64,000 nt of DNA from Mycobacterium sp. ITM-2016-00316 (GCF_002968335.2 NZ_CP134398.1:3534001-3598000), one strand, 5' to 3'; shown: positions 16,117-25,772, numbered from the stretch's first letter. Notes: generated by a model not told the origin, from the letters alone. A program made the numbers and translations.

Positions 16117-16791
16117 CTAGGTATCGGCGTCTCGGTCGAGTCCGTGTTCGATGGCGTAGCGGGTCGCCTCGACCCGGTTGGCGACCTGGAGCTTGCGGAA
16201 GGTGGCCTGCACGTGGTTCTCCACCGTGCGGTGGCTCAACGACAGCCGCTCGGCGATCTGTTTGGCGGTCAGGCCCTTCGCGACATGGCGCAGGATCTCG
16301 GTCTCCCGTTCGGTCAGACTCGGCACCGGAGTTCCGGCCCGGACCGTGCCGGGCTGCTGGGCGATGCGCCGGTACTCCCCCAGCACCAGCCCGGCCAGCC
16401 CCGGGGTGAATACGGCCCGACCGGCCGCGGTGGCCCGAACTGCCTCGCCCAGTTCGGTTTTCGATGCGCTCTTGACCAGGTACCCGGTGGCGCCGGCCTT
16501 CACGGCCTCCAGCACGTCGGCGCGCTCATCCGACGCGGAGAGCACCAGGATCCGCGAGGACGGGGAGACCGCCAGCACCTCGACGGTCGCCTGCGCGCCG
16601 GTGCCGTCGGCCAACTGCATGTCCATCACCACCACGCCCGGTTGCACGACCTGGGCCCGTCGGCGCGCCGACCCGACGCCATCGGCGGTCGCCACCACCT
16701 CGAAACCGGCCTCTGCGAGATCGCGGGCCACTGCGTCCCGCCAGATGGGATGGTCATCGACCACCATCACCGTGGTCGCCGGGTCGCTCAT
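16117..16791 (-). CDS. NarL/LuxR-family response regulator
   Basis: A 224-residue regulator. The receiver (1-120) has VVDDHP, phospho-acceptor Asp in VVVMDMQL and Lys in YLVKSASK. The C-terminal LuxR helix-turn-helix (about 160-218) reads LTERETEILRHVAKGL and AERLSLSHRTVENHV. ATG 16791 is chosen because it overlaps the stop of the kinase gene by 4 nt (ATGA), making a coupled pair; an in-frame start at 16812 would overlap more deeply. Target genes are not evident. Confidence 0.9.
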   Translation of the reverse strand: MSDPATTVMVVDDHPIWRDAVARDLAEAGFEVVATADGVGSARRRAQVVQPGVVVMDMQLADGTGAQATVEVLAVSPSSRILVLSASDERADVLEAVKAGATGYLVKSASKTELGEAVRATAAGRAVFTPGLAGLVLGEYRRIAQQPGTVRAGTPVPSLTERETEILRHVAKGLTAKQIAERLSLSHRTVENHVQATFRKLQVANRVEATRYAIEHGLDRDADT

Positions 16792-17921
16792 CGCGGCACC
16801 GTGAATTCCCACTCGGTGCCCCCACCGGCCGGGGCGGTGAGTTCCGCGCGCCCACCCAGCGCGGCGAGCCGTCCCTGAATCGATTTGCTCACGCCCACCC
16901 GTCCCTCACCGATCGCGGCCTCGAGTCTGCCCGCGGGTATGCCCGGCCCGTCGTCACGGATGCTGACCACCACCTCGTCACCGAGATCCTCCAGCAGCAC
17001 GTAGGCCCGGGCCTCGGGACCGGCATGGCGCTCGACATTGGTCAGCGCATTGATCGTCGCGGCCTCGACTTCGGCGGCCACCACCGGGTCAAGGTAGACC
17101 GCGGCCGCGGGAACACTCACCGACACCCGATCGGTGGCATGGCGGCGCAACAGCAACCCGAGATCTCCGTCGGCGGCCGCCGCCATGTCCGGTTCGACGT
17201 CCACCGCGCTGAGCAGACGGCGCAACGCGCGTTCCTGCTCACCGGCCGCCTCTGCCAATTGCGCTGTCTCACCGCCTATCTCGCGGCCGCGCCGGGCGAC
17301 CATCGCGAGCACCTGCATCACCCCGTCGTGTACATGCCGCGACAGCCGTTCGCGCTCGGCCAGCGCCGCACTGAGCCGGGCCGCTCTTTCCACCTCCGCG
17401 TGGGCACGCCGCGCGGTGTTCGCGGCCATCCCGATGGCCAGTCCGACGCTGAGCTCGATGAGGATCGTCGGGCTGCGCACCAGGTCCACCGCGATGGCAC
17501 CCTTGAGCGCGGCGGCGGTGGCCATCACCGCCAGCCCCATGCCCATCCCCGCGACCGGGCCGGCCATGATTGCCGCCGACACCACCGCGTTGGTCGCCCA
17601 CAGCGTCGTCGGCCAGGACTGGTTGGCCAGCACCCACTGTTCCGACGCGACGAGCAGGGTGCTGGCCATCAGCGCGACCACCATCGCCGCCTCGGCGAGC
17701 ACCCATCCCCGGCGGCGGCCGAATCCCTGCAGGTATGCCACACCGCAGGCGAGGGTCCACACGGTCAGCACGCCGAAGAGCACCCAGCCGAGCACCGGAC
17801 GATCCAATTCGGCGTTTTTCGACGCCTGGAAGTACACCGCGTAGCCCCAACTGAGCAGCCGGAAGACCTGCGCGGCCCGCCACAGCGGGGCGGCCGGGTC
17901 GACCGGCTGGTGTACGGGCAC
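16788..17921 (-). CDS. Sensor histidine kinase, HisKA_3 (MacS-like)
   Basis: A 377-residue kinase. The N-terminal half (about 20-165) has five or six hydrophobic helices forming a membrane sensor with little extracellular sequence. The dimerisation box carries RLSRHVHDGVMQVLAMVARRG with the phospho-acceptor His, followed by a HATPase domain with DDGPGIP and a GVSKSIQGRLAALGG G-box region. This layout matches the MacS family found in mycobacteria. It phosphorylates the coupled NarL-type regulator. It starts 4 nt from the end of the ABC ATPase gene (17925), so co-transcription with the importer genes is possible. Confidence 0.85.
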   Translation of the reverse strand: MPVHQPVDPAAPLWRAAQVFRLLSWGYAVYFQASKNAELDRPVLGWVLFGVLTVWTLACGVAYLQGFGRRRGWVLAEAAMVVALMASTLLVASEQWVLANQSWPTTLWATNAVVSAAIMAGPVAGMGMGLAVMATAAALKGAIAVDLVRSPTILIELSVGLAIGMAANTARRAHAEVERAARLSAALAERERLSRHVHDGVMQVLAMVARRGREIGGETAQLAEAAGEQERALRRLLSAVDVEPDMAAAADGDLGLLLRRHATDRVSVSVPAAAVYLDPVVAAEVEAATINALTNVERHAGPEARAYVLLEDLGDEVVVSIRDDGPGIPAGRLEAAIGEGRVGVSKSIQGRLAALGGRAELTAPAGGGTEWEFTVPR

Positions 17922-17924
17922 GGC

Positions 17925-18707
17925 CTACATGACCTTGGACAGAAAGGCTTTCGTCCGCTCGTGTTGGGGGTTACCCATGATGTCGACGGGGTCCCCGCGT
18001 TCGACGACCACTCCGCCGTCCATGAACACAAGTTCGTCGGCGACCTCGCGCGCGAAGCCCATCTCGTGTGTCACCACCACCATCGTCATGCCCTCGGAGG
18101 CGAGCTTCTGCATCACCGCCAGCACCTCGCCCACCAGTTCGGGATCCAGCGCGGAGGTCGGCTCGTCGAACAGCATCAGCTTGGGGCTCATGGCCAGCGC
18201 CCGCGCGATCGCGACCCGCTGCTGCTGCCCGCCGGACAGCTGGGCCGGGTAGGCGGTGGCCTTGTCCGCCAGCCCGACCTGTTCGAGCAGATCCATCCCC
18301 CGCTCGATCATCTGTTTCTTGTTGACGCGTTTCACCTGGGTCGGCGCCTCGACCACATTGCCCAGCGCGGTCCGGTGCGGGAACAGGTTGAAGTGCTGGA
18401 ACACCATGCCCACGTCGCGACGCTGCTTGGCGACCTCACGGGGCTTCATCTCGTAGAGCTTGCCGCCGCGCTCGTTGTAGCCGACGAGCGCGCCGTCGAC
18501 GTAGAGCCGGCCGGCGCTGACGGTTTCGAGGTGATTGATACAGCGCAGGAACGTCGACTTGCCAGAGCCCGAGGGCCCGACGAGTACCAGTACCTGACCC
18601 TTCTGCACCTCCAGTGTGATGCCCTTGAGCACCTTGAGGGCCCCGAAGTCCTTGCAGACCAGTTCGGCCTTCACCATGGGATGAGCGGCCTTCTCCGGTG
18701 TCGTCAC
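17925..18707 (-). CDS. glnQ: Amino-acid ABC importer, ATP-binding protein
   Basis: A 260-residue ATPase of the polar amino-acid (GlnQ/GltL) family: Walker [11 protein letters not shown]-loop [10 protein letters not shown], signature [15 protein letters not shown], Walker [13 protein letters not shown] and switch His in VVVTHEM. It powers uptake through the permease encoded just upstream, with which it shares a 4-nt overlap. The 14-residue insert [14 protein letters not shown] after the first strand pair is common in actinobacterial relatives. Substrate class is inferred from family and from the GlnR-like site upstream of the operon. Confidence 0.9.
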   Translation of the reverse strand: MTTPEKAAHPMVKAELVCKDFGALKVLKGITLEVQKGQVLVLVGPSGSGKSTFLRCINHLETVSAGRLYVDGALVGYNERGGKLYEMKPREVAKQRRDVGMVFQHFNLFPHRTALGNVVEAPTQVKRVNKKQMIERGMDLLEQVGLADKATAYPAQLSGGQQQRVAIARALAMSPKLMLFDEPTSALDPELVGEVLAVMQKLASEGMTMVVVTHEMGFAREVADELVFMDGGVVVERGDPVDIMGNPQHERTKAFLSKVM

Positions 18708-19645
18708 GGCAGGGTATCCATCTGCGCCTTCGCCAGCGCCTCGAGTTGCTTGGTGGTCAGCTTGCGCGACACGCCCCGGGAGAAGTGCCGCTCCAGGTAG
18801 AACTGGCCGACCATCAGCACGCTGGTGATGACCAGATACCAGGTGGCGGCGACCAAGAGCAGTGGCACCGGTTCGAAGATGCGTGCGGCGATCTCGCGGG
18901 TGGCGATGCCGTAGACGTCCAATGCGTAGGGCACCGCAGTCACCAGTGACGTCGTCTTGAGCAGGCTGATCAGCTCATTGCCGGTGGGCGGGATGATGAC
19001 CCGCATCGCCTGCGGCAGCACGGTACGGCGCATCGCCAGCCCCCAGGACATACCCAACGCCGTGGATGCTTCCAGCTGACCCTCGGGCACCGACAGGATG
19101 CCGGCCCGGACGATCTCGGCCATGTAGGCCGCTTCGTTGAGGGCCAGGCCGATGACCGCCAGCGCGAACGGGAACGACAGACTCTGCAGGTCGATCTCGA
19201 AGAACGACGGGCCGAAGGGCACGCCCAACTGGATCTTCTGATAGATCGTCGGCATCAGCCCCCAGAACACCAGCTGCACATAGACCGGCGTGCCGCGGAA
19301 TATCCACAGGAACACCCATGCGACCGAACTGAGCACCGGATTCGCCGACAGCCGCATCACCGTGAGGATCACGCCGAGCACGACACCGATGACCATCGCG
19401 TAGATGGTCAGCTGCAGGGTGTTGAACACGCCGAGCAGAATCCGCTCGTTGAACAGATACTCGGCGAACGTGGACCAGCCGTATGCCGGGTTGGTGGCCG
19501 CTCCGTAGAGAAAGAGGCCGACCACGATGATGATGACGGTTGCCGCCACCCACCTCCAGGGATGGCGCAGCGGGACTGCGTCGATGGCTTGCGGTGGGGT
19601 GGATTCCACCGGATCGGACGGTGGCGGCGAACCGGCATCACTCAT
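18704..19645 (-). CDS. Amino-acid ABC importer, permease
   Basis: A 313-residue membrane protein of the HisM/GlnP family. After a cytoplasmic Pro-rich N-terminus (1-30) there are about six transmembrane helices. The EAA coupling loop appears as [30 protein letters not shown], which contacts the ATPase. Permease domain and N-terminal targeting helix are fused in one chain, as in single-permease homodimeric importers. It lies 15 nt after the substrate-binding protein gene and overlaps the ATPase gene by 4 nt. Confidence 0.9.
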   Translation of the reverse strand: MSDAGSPPPSDPVESTPPQAIDAVPLRHPWRWVAATVIIIVVGLFLYGAATNPAYGWSTFAEYLFNERILLGVFNTLQLTIYAMVIGVVLGVILTVMRLSANPVLSSVAWVFLWIFRGTPVYVQLVFWGLMPTIYQKIQLGVPFGPSFFEIDLQSLSFPFALAVIGLALNEAAYMAEIVRAGILSVPEGQLEASTALGMSWGLAMRRTVLPQAMRVIIPPTGNELISLLKTTSLVTAVPYALDVYGIATREIAARIFEPVPLLLVAATWYLVITSVLMVGQFYLERHFSRGVSRKLTTKQLEALAKAQMDTLP

Positions 19646-19660
19646 AGGTGTCGAATTCCC

Positions 19661-20575
19661 CTAGGAGACCGCGCCGTTGATCACCGGCTTGTCGATCATG
19701 CCCTCTTCCAGACCCCAGTTCGCGGCGATCTCCTTGTACTTGCCGGACTCGATCAGATGCTCGAGTGCCTGCAGGAGGGACTGCGCCAGCGGGGATTCCT
19801 TCTCCACCGGCCAGCCGTACGGCGCGGAATCGAAGGTCTCGCCGGCCTGCTCCAGCTTGCCGTTGGTCTGCTTGATCGCGTACAGCGTCACCGGGGAATC
19901 GGCCGACATGGCGTCCGCCTGCCCCAACACGACGGCGTTGGTGGCCGCGTCCTGGCTGTCGAACGGAATGATCTCGATGGGCGGCTGGCCCGCTTCGGTG
20001 CACTTCACGTTTCGGGCGGGAAGCTCATCGGTCTCCTGCACGGTGGTCGCCTGCACCGCGACCTTCTTCCCGCATGCGTTCTCCGGGTCGATGTCACCGC
20101 CCGCCGGCTGCGCCCACAGGGTGCCTGCGGAGAAGTAGGTGACGAAGTCGACCTGCTCCTCACGCTCTTTGCTGTCGGTGAACGACGACATGCCGACGTT
20201 GAAGGTCCCGCCCTGGATGGACGGGATGATCTTGGAGAAATCGGACTCGCGGTACTCCGGGGTCAGCCCGAGCGTTCCGGCGACGGCGTTCATCAGGTCG
20301 ACGTCGAATCCGACGATCTTGCCGGTTTCGTCCTTGAACTCGTTGGGCGCGTAAGGGATGTTCACCCCGACGATCAGTTTGCCCGAGGCCTTGATCGCTT
20401 CCGGGACGGTGTTCGCGATCTCCTCCACCTTGTCGGCCGGCGCGGCCGCGGTCGGCGACTCTTCACCACCGCTCGGCTCCGAACTCGAACAGCCGGACAG
20501 CGTCAAGGCGCCGGTCGCGGCGAACACGGCCGCGATGCGCCAGAATTTGGTCCGGTCCTGGATTCCAGAAAACAC
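19661..20575 (-). CDS. Amino-acid ABC importer, substrate-binding lipoprotein
   Basis: A 304-residue solute-binding protein (SBP family 3). The signal peptide ends in the lipobox LSGC (Cys29), so the mature protein is lipid-anchored outside the membrane. The mature domain shows the two-lobe pattern of GlnH/GltI proteins (GFDVDLMNAVAGTLG, the GTFNVGMSSFTDSKEREEQ hinge region). GTG 20575 is preceded by an AGAGGGA ribosome site. It is the first gene of the three-gene importer operon, and a GlnR-like site lies about 100 bp upstream. Likely ligands are glutamine, glutamate or similar amino acids. Confidence 0.9.
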   Translation of the reverse strand: MFSGIQDRTKFWRIAAVFAATGALTLSGCSSSEPSGGEESPTAAAPADKVEEIANTVPEAIKASGKLIVGVNIPYAPNEFKDETGKIVGFDVDLMNAVAGTLGLTPEYRESDFSKIIPSIQGGTFNVGMSSFTDSKEREEQVDFVTYFSAGTLWAQPAGGDIDPENACGKKVAVQATTVQETDELPARNVKCTEAGQPPIEIIPFDSQDAATNAVVLGQADAMSADSPVTLYAIKQTNGKLEQAGETFDSAPYGWPVEKESPLAQSLLQALEHLIESGKYKEIAANWGLEEGMIDKPVINGAVS

Positions 20576-20885
20576 GGTATCCCTCTACTTTCTTTTATGA
20601 GTTGTCGCAGTCTCGTCTGTCGACATCTCCAGCCAAGGACGTTAACGACCGATGGCCCAGCGCGCAGCGCCGGTAACGGAACAGTAGTGGAGCCGTAACC
20701 TCCAAGCAGGAGAACGCGACAGTCCTCATCAAATTGCAGTGACCGCGGCGCACCCGACGGGCCTGCGGAATCAGTACCTCCCGCTTGGACATGGCTACTG
20801 TCGCGGGCGGTTTCGCACCCCCGCGGGCCTGCCCGGCGGTCCGGATTACGGACCGGCGGACCCCATCCTGTGCGACACTCACCCC
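20576..20885. other. Divergent intergenic region between importer operon and DUF308 gene
   Basis: A 310-bp gap with no supported gene. Besides the ribosome site of the substrate-binding protein and the GlnR-like array at 20673-20699, I see nothing definite; a GC-rich stretch with short inverted repeats (around 20820-20865) precedes the DUF308 gene. Confidence 0.6.
20673..20699 (-). promoter_or_regulatory. GlnR-like binding array
   Basis: Read on the minus strand, the elements GTTAC, ACTAC and GTTAC are separated by exactly 6 nt (starts 11 bp apart), so AC dinucleotides recur as AC-n9-AC-n9-AC. This is the pattern described for mycobacterial GlnR and close to the Streptomyces GTnAC-n6-GaAAC repeat. 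It lies about 100 bp before the amino-acid importer operon, which fits nitrogen-limitation control. Confidence 0.55.
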
Positions 20886-21506
20886 ATGCAAACCGCTGCT
20901 GCCCCAACCCTGTTGCCGCAACTGTGGAAGGCGACCCTGGTCTCGGGTCTGCTGGCCGTTGCCCTCGGCGTCGCCGTGGTCGCGTGGCCGGGCAAGACCA
21001 TCCTGGTGGCCGCCATCTTCTTCGGGGCCTACCTGCTGGTGACCGGCATCTCCCAGATCGTGCTGGCGTTCAGCCTCAAGGTGTCGACCGGCGGCCGGGT
21101 GCTGCTGTTCATCAGCGGTGCCGCATCCGTCGTTCTCGGGGCGCTGGCACTCATTCGGATCACCGACGCGGTATTGCTGCTGGCCATCTGGGTCGGTGTC
21201 GGATTCGTCTTCCGCGGTGTGGCGACGGCCATGTCGGCGATCAGCGACCCGACACTGCCGGGTCGGGCCTGGAACATCTTCGTCGGCGTGATCAGTCTGA
21301 TCGCAGGCATCATCGTGCTGGCGGCGCCGTTCGAATCGCTGGGCACGCTGACCTTGGTCGCCGGTCTCTCGTTGATCATCATCGGCGTCATGGAGGTTGT
21401 CACGGCGTTCGGCATCCGGTCCGCCTCCAGGAAGCTCGCGCCCGCAGCGCCGGAGGCACCGCCCACCGAGCCACCGGCGCCCGCGGTGGCCGCGCCGACC
21501 AGCTGA
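20886..21506 (+). CDS. DUF308 (HdeD-like) membrane protein
   Basis: A 206-residue protein from ATG 20886 with six hydrophobic helices in two-helix units (LLAVALGVAVVAWPGKTILV, ISGAASVVLGALALI, ISLIAGIIVLAAPF), the pattern of HdeD/DUF308 proteins, and a Pro/Ala-rich cytoplasmic tail. It occupies the position of Rv1624c beside cydA, as in M. tuberculosis. Function in mycobacteria is unknown; HdeD of E. coli is linked to acid resistance. A longer upstream reading frame exists but lacks a ribosome site. Confidence 0.85.
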   Translation: MQTAAAPTLLPQLWKATLVSGLLAVALGVAVVAWPGKTILVAAIFFGAYLLVTGISQIVLAFSLKVSTGGRVLLFISGAASVVLGALALIRITDAVLLLAIWVGVGFVFRGVATAMSAISDPTLPGRAWNIFVGVISLIAGIIVLAAPFESLGTLTLVAGLSLIIIGVMEVVTAFGIRSASRKLAPAAPEAPPTEPPAPAVAAPTS

Positions 21507-21544
21507 GTAATCCGCGCCACGATTCCGGCAAGCGGACAAGGGAA

Positions 21545-21563
21545 CTACTACACTCTGTCGTAG
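21545..21563. promoter_or_regulatory. Inverted repeat upstream of cydA
   Basis: CTACTACA-ctc-TGTCGTAG is an 8-3-8 inverted repeat with one mismatch, 43 bp before the cydA ATG. The ACA/TGT core with TAC flanks resembles BlaI/MecI-type operators. It probably governs the cydABDC operon; which regulator binds is inference. Confidence 0.45.
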
Positions 21564-21605
21564 CCGAGCAATGGAGCTCGACCCGCAGCCGAGAAGTTGG
21601 TGCAC

Positions 21606-23054
21606 ATGGAAGCGCTCGACGTCGCACGGTGGCAGTTCGGAATCACCACCGTCTACCACTTCATCTTCGTGCCGCTCACGATCGGCCTGGCGCCGCTGAT
21701 CGCGGTGTTCCAGACGTTGTGGGTGATCACCGACAACACCGCCTGGTACCGACTGACCAGGTTCTTCGGCAAGCTCTTCCTGATCAACTTCGCGCTCGGC
21801 GTGGCCACCGGGATCGTCCAGGAATTCCAGTTCGGGATGAACTGGAGCGAGTACTCGCGATTCGTCGGTGACGTCTTCGGCGCACCGCTGGCCATGGAGG
21901 GCCTGGTCGCGTTCTTCTTCGAATCGACCTTCCTGGGCCTGTGGATCTTCGGCTGGACCCGGCTGCACCGGCTGGTACACCTGGCCTGTATCTGGATCGT
22001 CGCGCTCGCCGTCAACGCCTCGGCGTTCTTCATCATTGCCGCGAACTCCTTCATGCAGCACCCGGTCGGTGCGCGGTACAACCCGGAGACCGGGCGCGCC
22101 GAACTGACAAGCATCGTCGAATTGTTCACCAACAACACTGCGCTGGCGGCCTTCCCACACGCGGTGGCCGGCTCGTTCCTGGTGGCCGGGACATTCGTCG
22201 CGGGCATCTGTGCGTGGTGGATGGTGCGCGACCCCGACAATCCCGACGCCAGGACCATGCACCGCCCGGCCGCCATCCTCGGCTGCCTGGTCGCGTTCGT
22301 CTCCGCAGCCGCGCTGTCCTACACCGGTGACGTCCAGGGCAAGCTGATGTTCCAGCAGCAGCCGATGAAGATGGCCTCGGCCGAATCGTTGTGCCACACC
22401 GAGACCGACCCCGACTTCTCCATCCTCACCGTCGGCACGCACAACAACTGCGACAGCGTCACGCACCTGATCGAGGTGCCTTACGTGCTCCCCTTCCTGG
22501 CCGAGGGCAAGTTCAGCGGCGTCGAGCTACAGGGCGTGCAGGATCTGCAGGCCGAATACGAGCAGAAGTTCGGCCCCGGCGACTACCGCCCCAACCTGTT
22601 CGTCACCTACTGGTCGTTCCGGGCGATGATCGGCTTCCTCGCGGTGCCAATGCTTTTCGCCATGACCGCCCTATGGCTCACCCGCGGCGGCCGGATACCC
22701 CGGCAGCGCTGGTTCGCCGTGTTCGCGCTGGCGACGCTGCCGACACCGTTCCTGGCCAACAGCGCCGGCTGGGTGTTCACCGAGATGGGCCGCCAGCCAT
22801 GGGTGGTCGCCCCCAACCCGACCGGCGATCCGGTGCTGCGCCTCACCGTGTCCCAAGGTGTGTCGAACCATTCCGCGGGCATGGTGCTGACCTCTCTGAT
22901 CATCTTCACCGCGATCTATGCGGTGCTGGCGGTGATCTGGTTCTGGTTGATCCGGCGCTATGTCGTCGAAGGACCGCTCGAGCACGACACCGAACCCATC
23001 CCACCGAGCCCGCCCGGCGAGGACGAGGTCGCACCGCTCTCGTTCGCGTACTAG
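21606..23054 (+). CDS. cydA: Cytochrome bd oxidase subunit I
   Basis: A 482-residue quinol oxidase subunit with about nine transmembrane helices. Haem ligands are visible: His in TTVYHFIFVPL (near residue 16, b595) and His in FPHAVAGSF (near 183, b558), with conserved GxxxEFQFGMNWSEYSRFVGD and the quinol Q-loop between about 250 and 320. It oxidises menaquinol and reduces oxygen to water with high affinity, supporting respiration at low oxygen. ATG 21606 fits the family start (MEALDVARWQFG). It heads the cydABDC operon, 10 nt before cydB. Confidence 0.97.
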   Translation: MEALDVARWQFGITTVYHFIFVPLTIGLAPLIAVFQTLWVITDNTAWYRLTRFFGKLFLINFALGVATGIVQEFQFGMNWSEYSRFVGDVFGAPLAMEGLVAFFFESTFLGLWIFGWTRLHRLVHLACIWIVALAVNASAFFIIAANSFMQHPVGARYNPETGRAELTSIVELFTNNTALAAFPHAVAGSFLVAGTFVAGICAWWMVRDPDNPDARTMHRPAAILGCLVAFVSAAALSYTGDVQGKLMFQQQPMKMASAESLCHTETDPDFSILTVGTHNNCDSVTHLIEVPYVLPFLAEGKFSGVELQGVQDLQAEYEQKFGPGDYRPNLFVTYWSFRAMIGFLAVPMLFAMTALWLTRGGRIPRQRWFAVFALATLPTPFLANSAGWVFTEMGRQPWVVAPNPTGDPVLRLTVSQGVSNHSAGMVLTSLIIFTAIYAVLAVIWFWLIRRYVVEGPLEHDTEPIPPSPPGEDEVAPLSFAY

Positions 23055-23064
23055 GAGGCGCATC

Positions 23065-24114
23065 ATGGATCTTCAGATCTTCTGGTTTGTCACGCTGGCA
23101 GTGCTGTTCGTCGGCTTCCTGGTGTTGGAGGGGTTCGACTTCGGGGTCGGGATGCTCATGGCCATTTTCGGCCGCAGCGCCGCCGCGACATCCCGGGACC
23201 CCGAGAAGCAGCGGCGCGCGGTGCTCAACACCATCGGCCCGGTCTGGGACGGCAACGAGGTGTGGCTGATCACCGCCGGCGGCGCCATGTTCGCCGCGTT
23301 CCCGGCGATGTACGCCACCCTGTTCTCCGGGTTGTACTTCCCGTTGCTGGCCATTCTGGTGGCGATGATCGTGCGCATCTGCGCCATCGAATGGCGCGGC
23401 AAGGTCGACGATCCGACGTGGCGCCGCCGGGCCGATATCGCCATCGCGGTCGGATCCTGGGTGCCCGCGGTGCTCTGGGGCGTGACCTTCGCGGCGCTGC
23501 TGCGCGGCCTGCCGGTGGATGCCGAGCAACAGATCTCGCTGCGGTTCGGCGATGTGCTCAACCCGTACACAATCCTGGGCGGGCTGTCGACGTGTGGACT
23601 GTTCCTGCTGCACGGGGCGGTGTTCGTGACACTGAAGACCGAAGGTGCAGTGCGTACCGACGCCCGCCGTTACTCGCGACGGCTGGCGCTGCCGGTGACC
23701 GCGGCGCTGCTCGTCTTCGGGCTGTGGACGCAATTGGCCTACGGCACCCATTGGACCTGGCTGGTGCTCGGGTTCGCGGTGGTGTGTCAGCTGAGCGTGG
23801 TCATGCTGGTGTTCACCGACGGCGGTGACGGCCTGGCGTTCAGTTCCACCGCCGCGGTGGTGATCGCCGTGGTGGTGCTGATCTTCGGCTGCCTGTACCC
23901 GAATCTCATCCCGTCGTCGCTCGACCCGGCCTGGAGCCTCACCATCGACAACGCGTCCTCCTCGGACTACACCCTGAAGATCATGACCTGGGCCGCGGTG
24001 CTGGTCACCCCGCTGGTTCTCGTCTACCAGGGCTGGACGTACTGGGTGTTCCGGCAACGCATCTCGGCCGAACGGATACCGGATCCCGCGGGGCTGTCCC
24101 CGCGGATACCGTGA
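23065..24114 (+). CDS. cydB: Cytochrome bd oxidase subunit II
   Basis: A 349-residue membrane subunit with eight predicted helices, starting MDLQIFWFVTLAVLF after an AGGAGG ribosome site. The conserved LEGFDFGVGML near residue 25 and GPVWDGNEVWLITAGGAMFAAFP near 70 are family hallmarks. It pairs with CydA to form the oxidase. Its stop overlaps the cydD start by 4 nt. Confidence 0.97.
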   Translation: MDLQIFWFVTLAVLFVGFLVLEGFDFGVGMLMAIFGRSAAATSRDPEKQRRAVLNTIGPVWDGNEVWLITAGGAMFAAFPAMYATLFSGLYFPLLAILVAMIVRICAIEWRGKVDDPTWRRRADIAIAVGSWVPAVLWGVTFAALLRGLPVDAEQQISLRFGDVLNPYTILGGLSTCGLFLLHGAVFVTLKTEGAVRTDARRYSRRLALPVTAALLVFGLWTQLAYGTHWTWLVLGFAVVCQLSVVMLVFTDGGDGLAFSSTAAVVIAVVVLIFGCLYPNLIPSSLDPAWSLTIDNASSSDYTLKIMTWAAVLVTPLVLVYQGWTYWVFRQRISAERIPDPAGLSPRIP

Positions 24115-25772
24115 GATCCGGTGTCTCCCCGTCGCTGCGCTCGCCCCAGCAGTGGCAGAACTCCCCCGGAATGCGCCGCTACCTCGCCGCGGCGGTGCTG
24201 TACGGCGCGGTGATCAGCGCGGCCACCATCGCGGGCGCGTGCGTGCTGGCCCGGGTGGTCGCGGGGGTCATCACCGACCCCGGCACCCGCGCGCTCGGGC
24301 ACTGGACCACCGAGCTGACGCTGCTGGCCGGTGTGTGGGCGGCGCGGGTTGTCGCACAACGCCTTCAGGCCGGCCTGAGCCAGCGAGCGGCCACCGCGGC
24401 AATCGGAGAGCTGTCCACGAACGTACTGCGTGCGGTGACCGCGCTGCCGCCGCAGCGATTGCAGGAGGTGCGCGACGAGGCCACCGTCGTGGTCACCCGT
24501 GGCCTGGACGGGCTACGGCCGTACTTCACCGGCTACCTGCCCGCGGTCATCTCGGCCGGGATTCTCACCCCCGCAACCGTCGTGGTGCTCGCCGTCACCG
24601 ATCTGCAGGCTGCCGCTGTGGTGGCCGTCGCCCTGCCGCTCATCCCGTTGTTCATGGTGCTCATCGGGCGTCTGACGGCCGACCGGTCTGCCGCTGCGCT
24701 GACCGCCATGACCACCCTGCAGTCCCGGTTGCTGGACCTCGTCGCCGGGATACCGACCCTGCGGGCGCTAGGCCGGGCATCCGGGCCCGCGCACCGTATC
24801 TCGGAACTGAGTGCCGCACACCGTCGGTCGGCGATGGAAACACTGCGCATCGCCTTCCTGTCGGCGGCGGTGCTCGAGCTGATCGCCACCCTCGGTGTCG
24901 CCCTGGTCGCGGTCAATGTGGGCCTGCGGCTGGTGTTCGGCGAGATGACGCTCGTCGCGGCGCTGACGGCGCTGCTGCTGGCCCCGGAGGTCTTCTGGCC
25001 GTTGCGTAGGGTCGGCGTGCAGTTCCACGCCGCTCAGGACGGCAAGGCGGCCGCCGGCGCCGCCCTGAAACTGCTCGACGCCCAACCCCGGCACCGCACC
25101 GGGATCCGGGTGCCGGCCGCCGCGCATATCGGGATCGGTCTGCAGGGGCTGTCGGTCGCCGGGCGGGACGGCCTGGCACCCGAGGACCTGAGCGCCACCA
25201 TGGCGCCCGGCCGCGTCACCGTGCTCACCGGACCCAACGGCGCCGGGAAGAGCACCGCGGTGGCCGCCATCCTGGGGTTGACCGAACCCACCTCGGGCCG
25301 GGTGCTGATCGACGGTGTCGACATCGCCGATGTCGATCTGGCGCACTGGTGGCGCCGCGTCTCGTGGCTCCCGCAGCGCCCGGCGTTGCTGCCGGGCACC
25401 GTACGCAGCAATCTGGAGATGTTCGGCCCGTTGGCCGATATCGACGCTGCCTGCCGGGCGGCGGCGTTCGACGAGGTGCTGGCCACCCTGCCCGACGGCC
25501 TCGACGAGGTCATCGGGCGCGGCGGCACCGGACTGTCCCTGGGGCAACGCCAGCGTCTCGGGCTGGCGCGGGCGCTGGGGTCCGACGCGCCGGTGCTGCT
25601 CCTCGACGAGCCGACCGCGCACCTCGACGGTGACGCGGAAGCACGTGTGCTGTCGGCGATCTCCGCCCGGGCCGCGGCCGGTGCGACCGTCGTGGTGGTC
25701 GGCCACCGCGGACCGGTCCTCGCCATCGGCGACGATGTCGTGCGACTGGACGGTGCACATGTCTCTCCGTGA
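24111..25772 (+). CDS. cydD: ABC exporter half-transporter CydD
   Basis: A 553-residue fusion of a six-helix membrane domain (about 20-310) and an ATPase (about 330-553) with Walker A GPNGAGKST, signature LSLGQRQRLGLARAL and Walker B VLLLDEPTAHLD. With CydC it forms the thiol (cysteine/glutathione) exporter required to assemble cytochrome bd. GTG 24111 overlaps cydB; ATG near 24171 (MRRYLAAAV) is an alternative. Its end overlaps cydC by 14 nt. Confidence 0.95.
   Translation: MRSGVSPSLRSPQQWQNSPGMRRYLAAAVLYGAVISAATIAGACVLARVVAGVITDPGTRALGHWTTELTLLAGVWAARVVAQRLQAGLSQRAATAAIGELSTNVLRAVTALPPQRLQEVRDEATVVVTRGLDGLRPYFTGYLPAVISAGILTPATVVVLAVTDLQAAAVVAVALPLIPLFMVLIGRLTADRSAAALTAMTTLQSRLLDLVAGIPTLRALGRASGPAHRISELSAAHRRSAMETLRIAFLSAAVLELIATLGVALVAVNVGLRLVFGEMTLVAALTALLLAPEVFWPLRRVGVQFHAAQDGKAAAGAALKLLDAQPRHRTGIRVPAAAHIGIGLQGLSVAGRDGLAPEDLSATMAPGRVTVLTGPNGAGKSTAVAAILGLTEPTSGRVLIDGVDIADVDLAHWWRRVSWLPQRPALLPGTVRSNLEMFGPLADIDAACRAAAFDEVLATLPDGLDEVIGRGGTGLSLGQRQRLGLARALGSDAPVLLLDEPTAHLDGDAEARVLSAISARAAAGATVVVVGHRGPVLAIGDDVVRLDGAHVSP

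Noticed and set aside
20595..22466. Minus-strand open frame of 623 codons over the DUF308 gene and cydA
   Set aside because: It is antisense to clear cydA and DUF308 coding sequence and has shadow-type composition with no domain.
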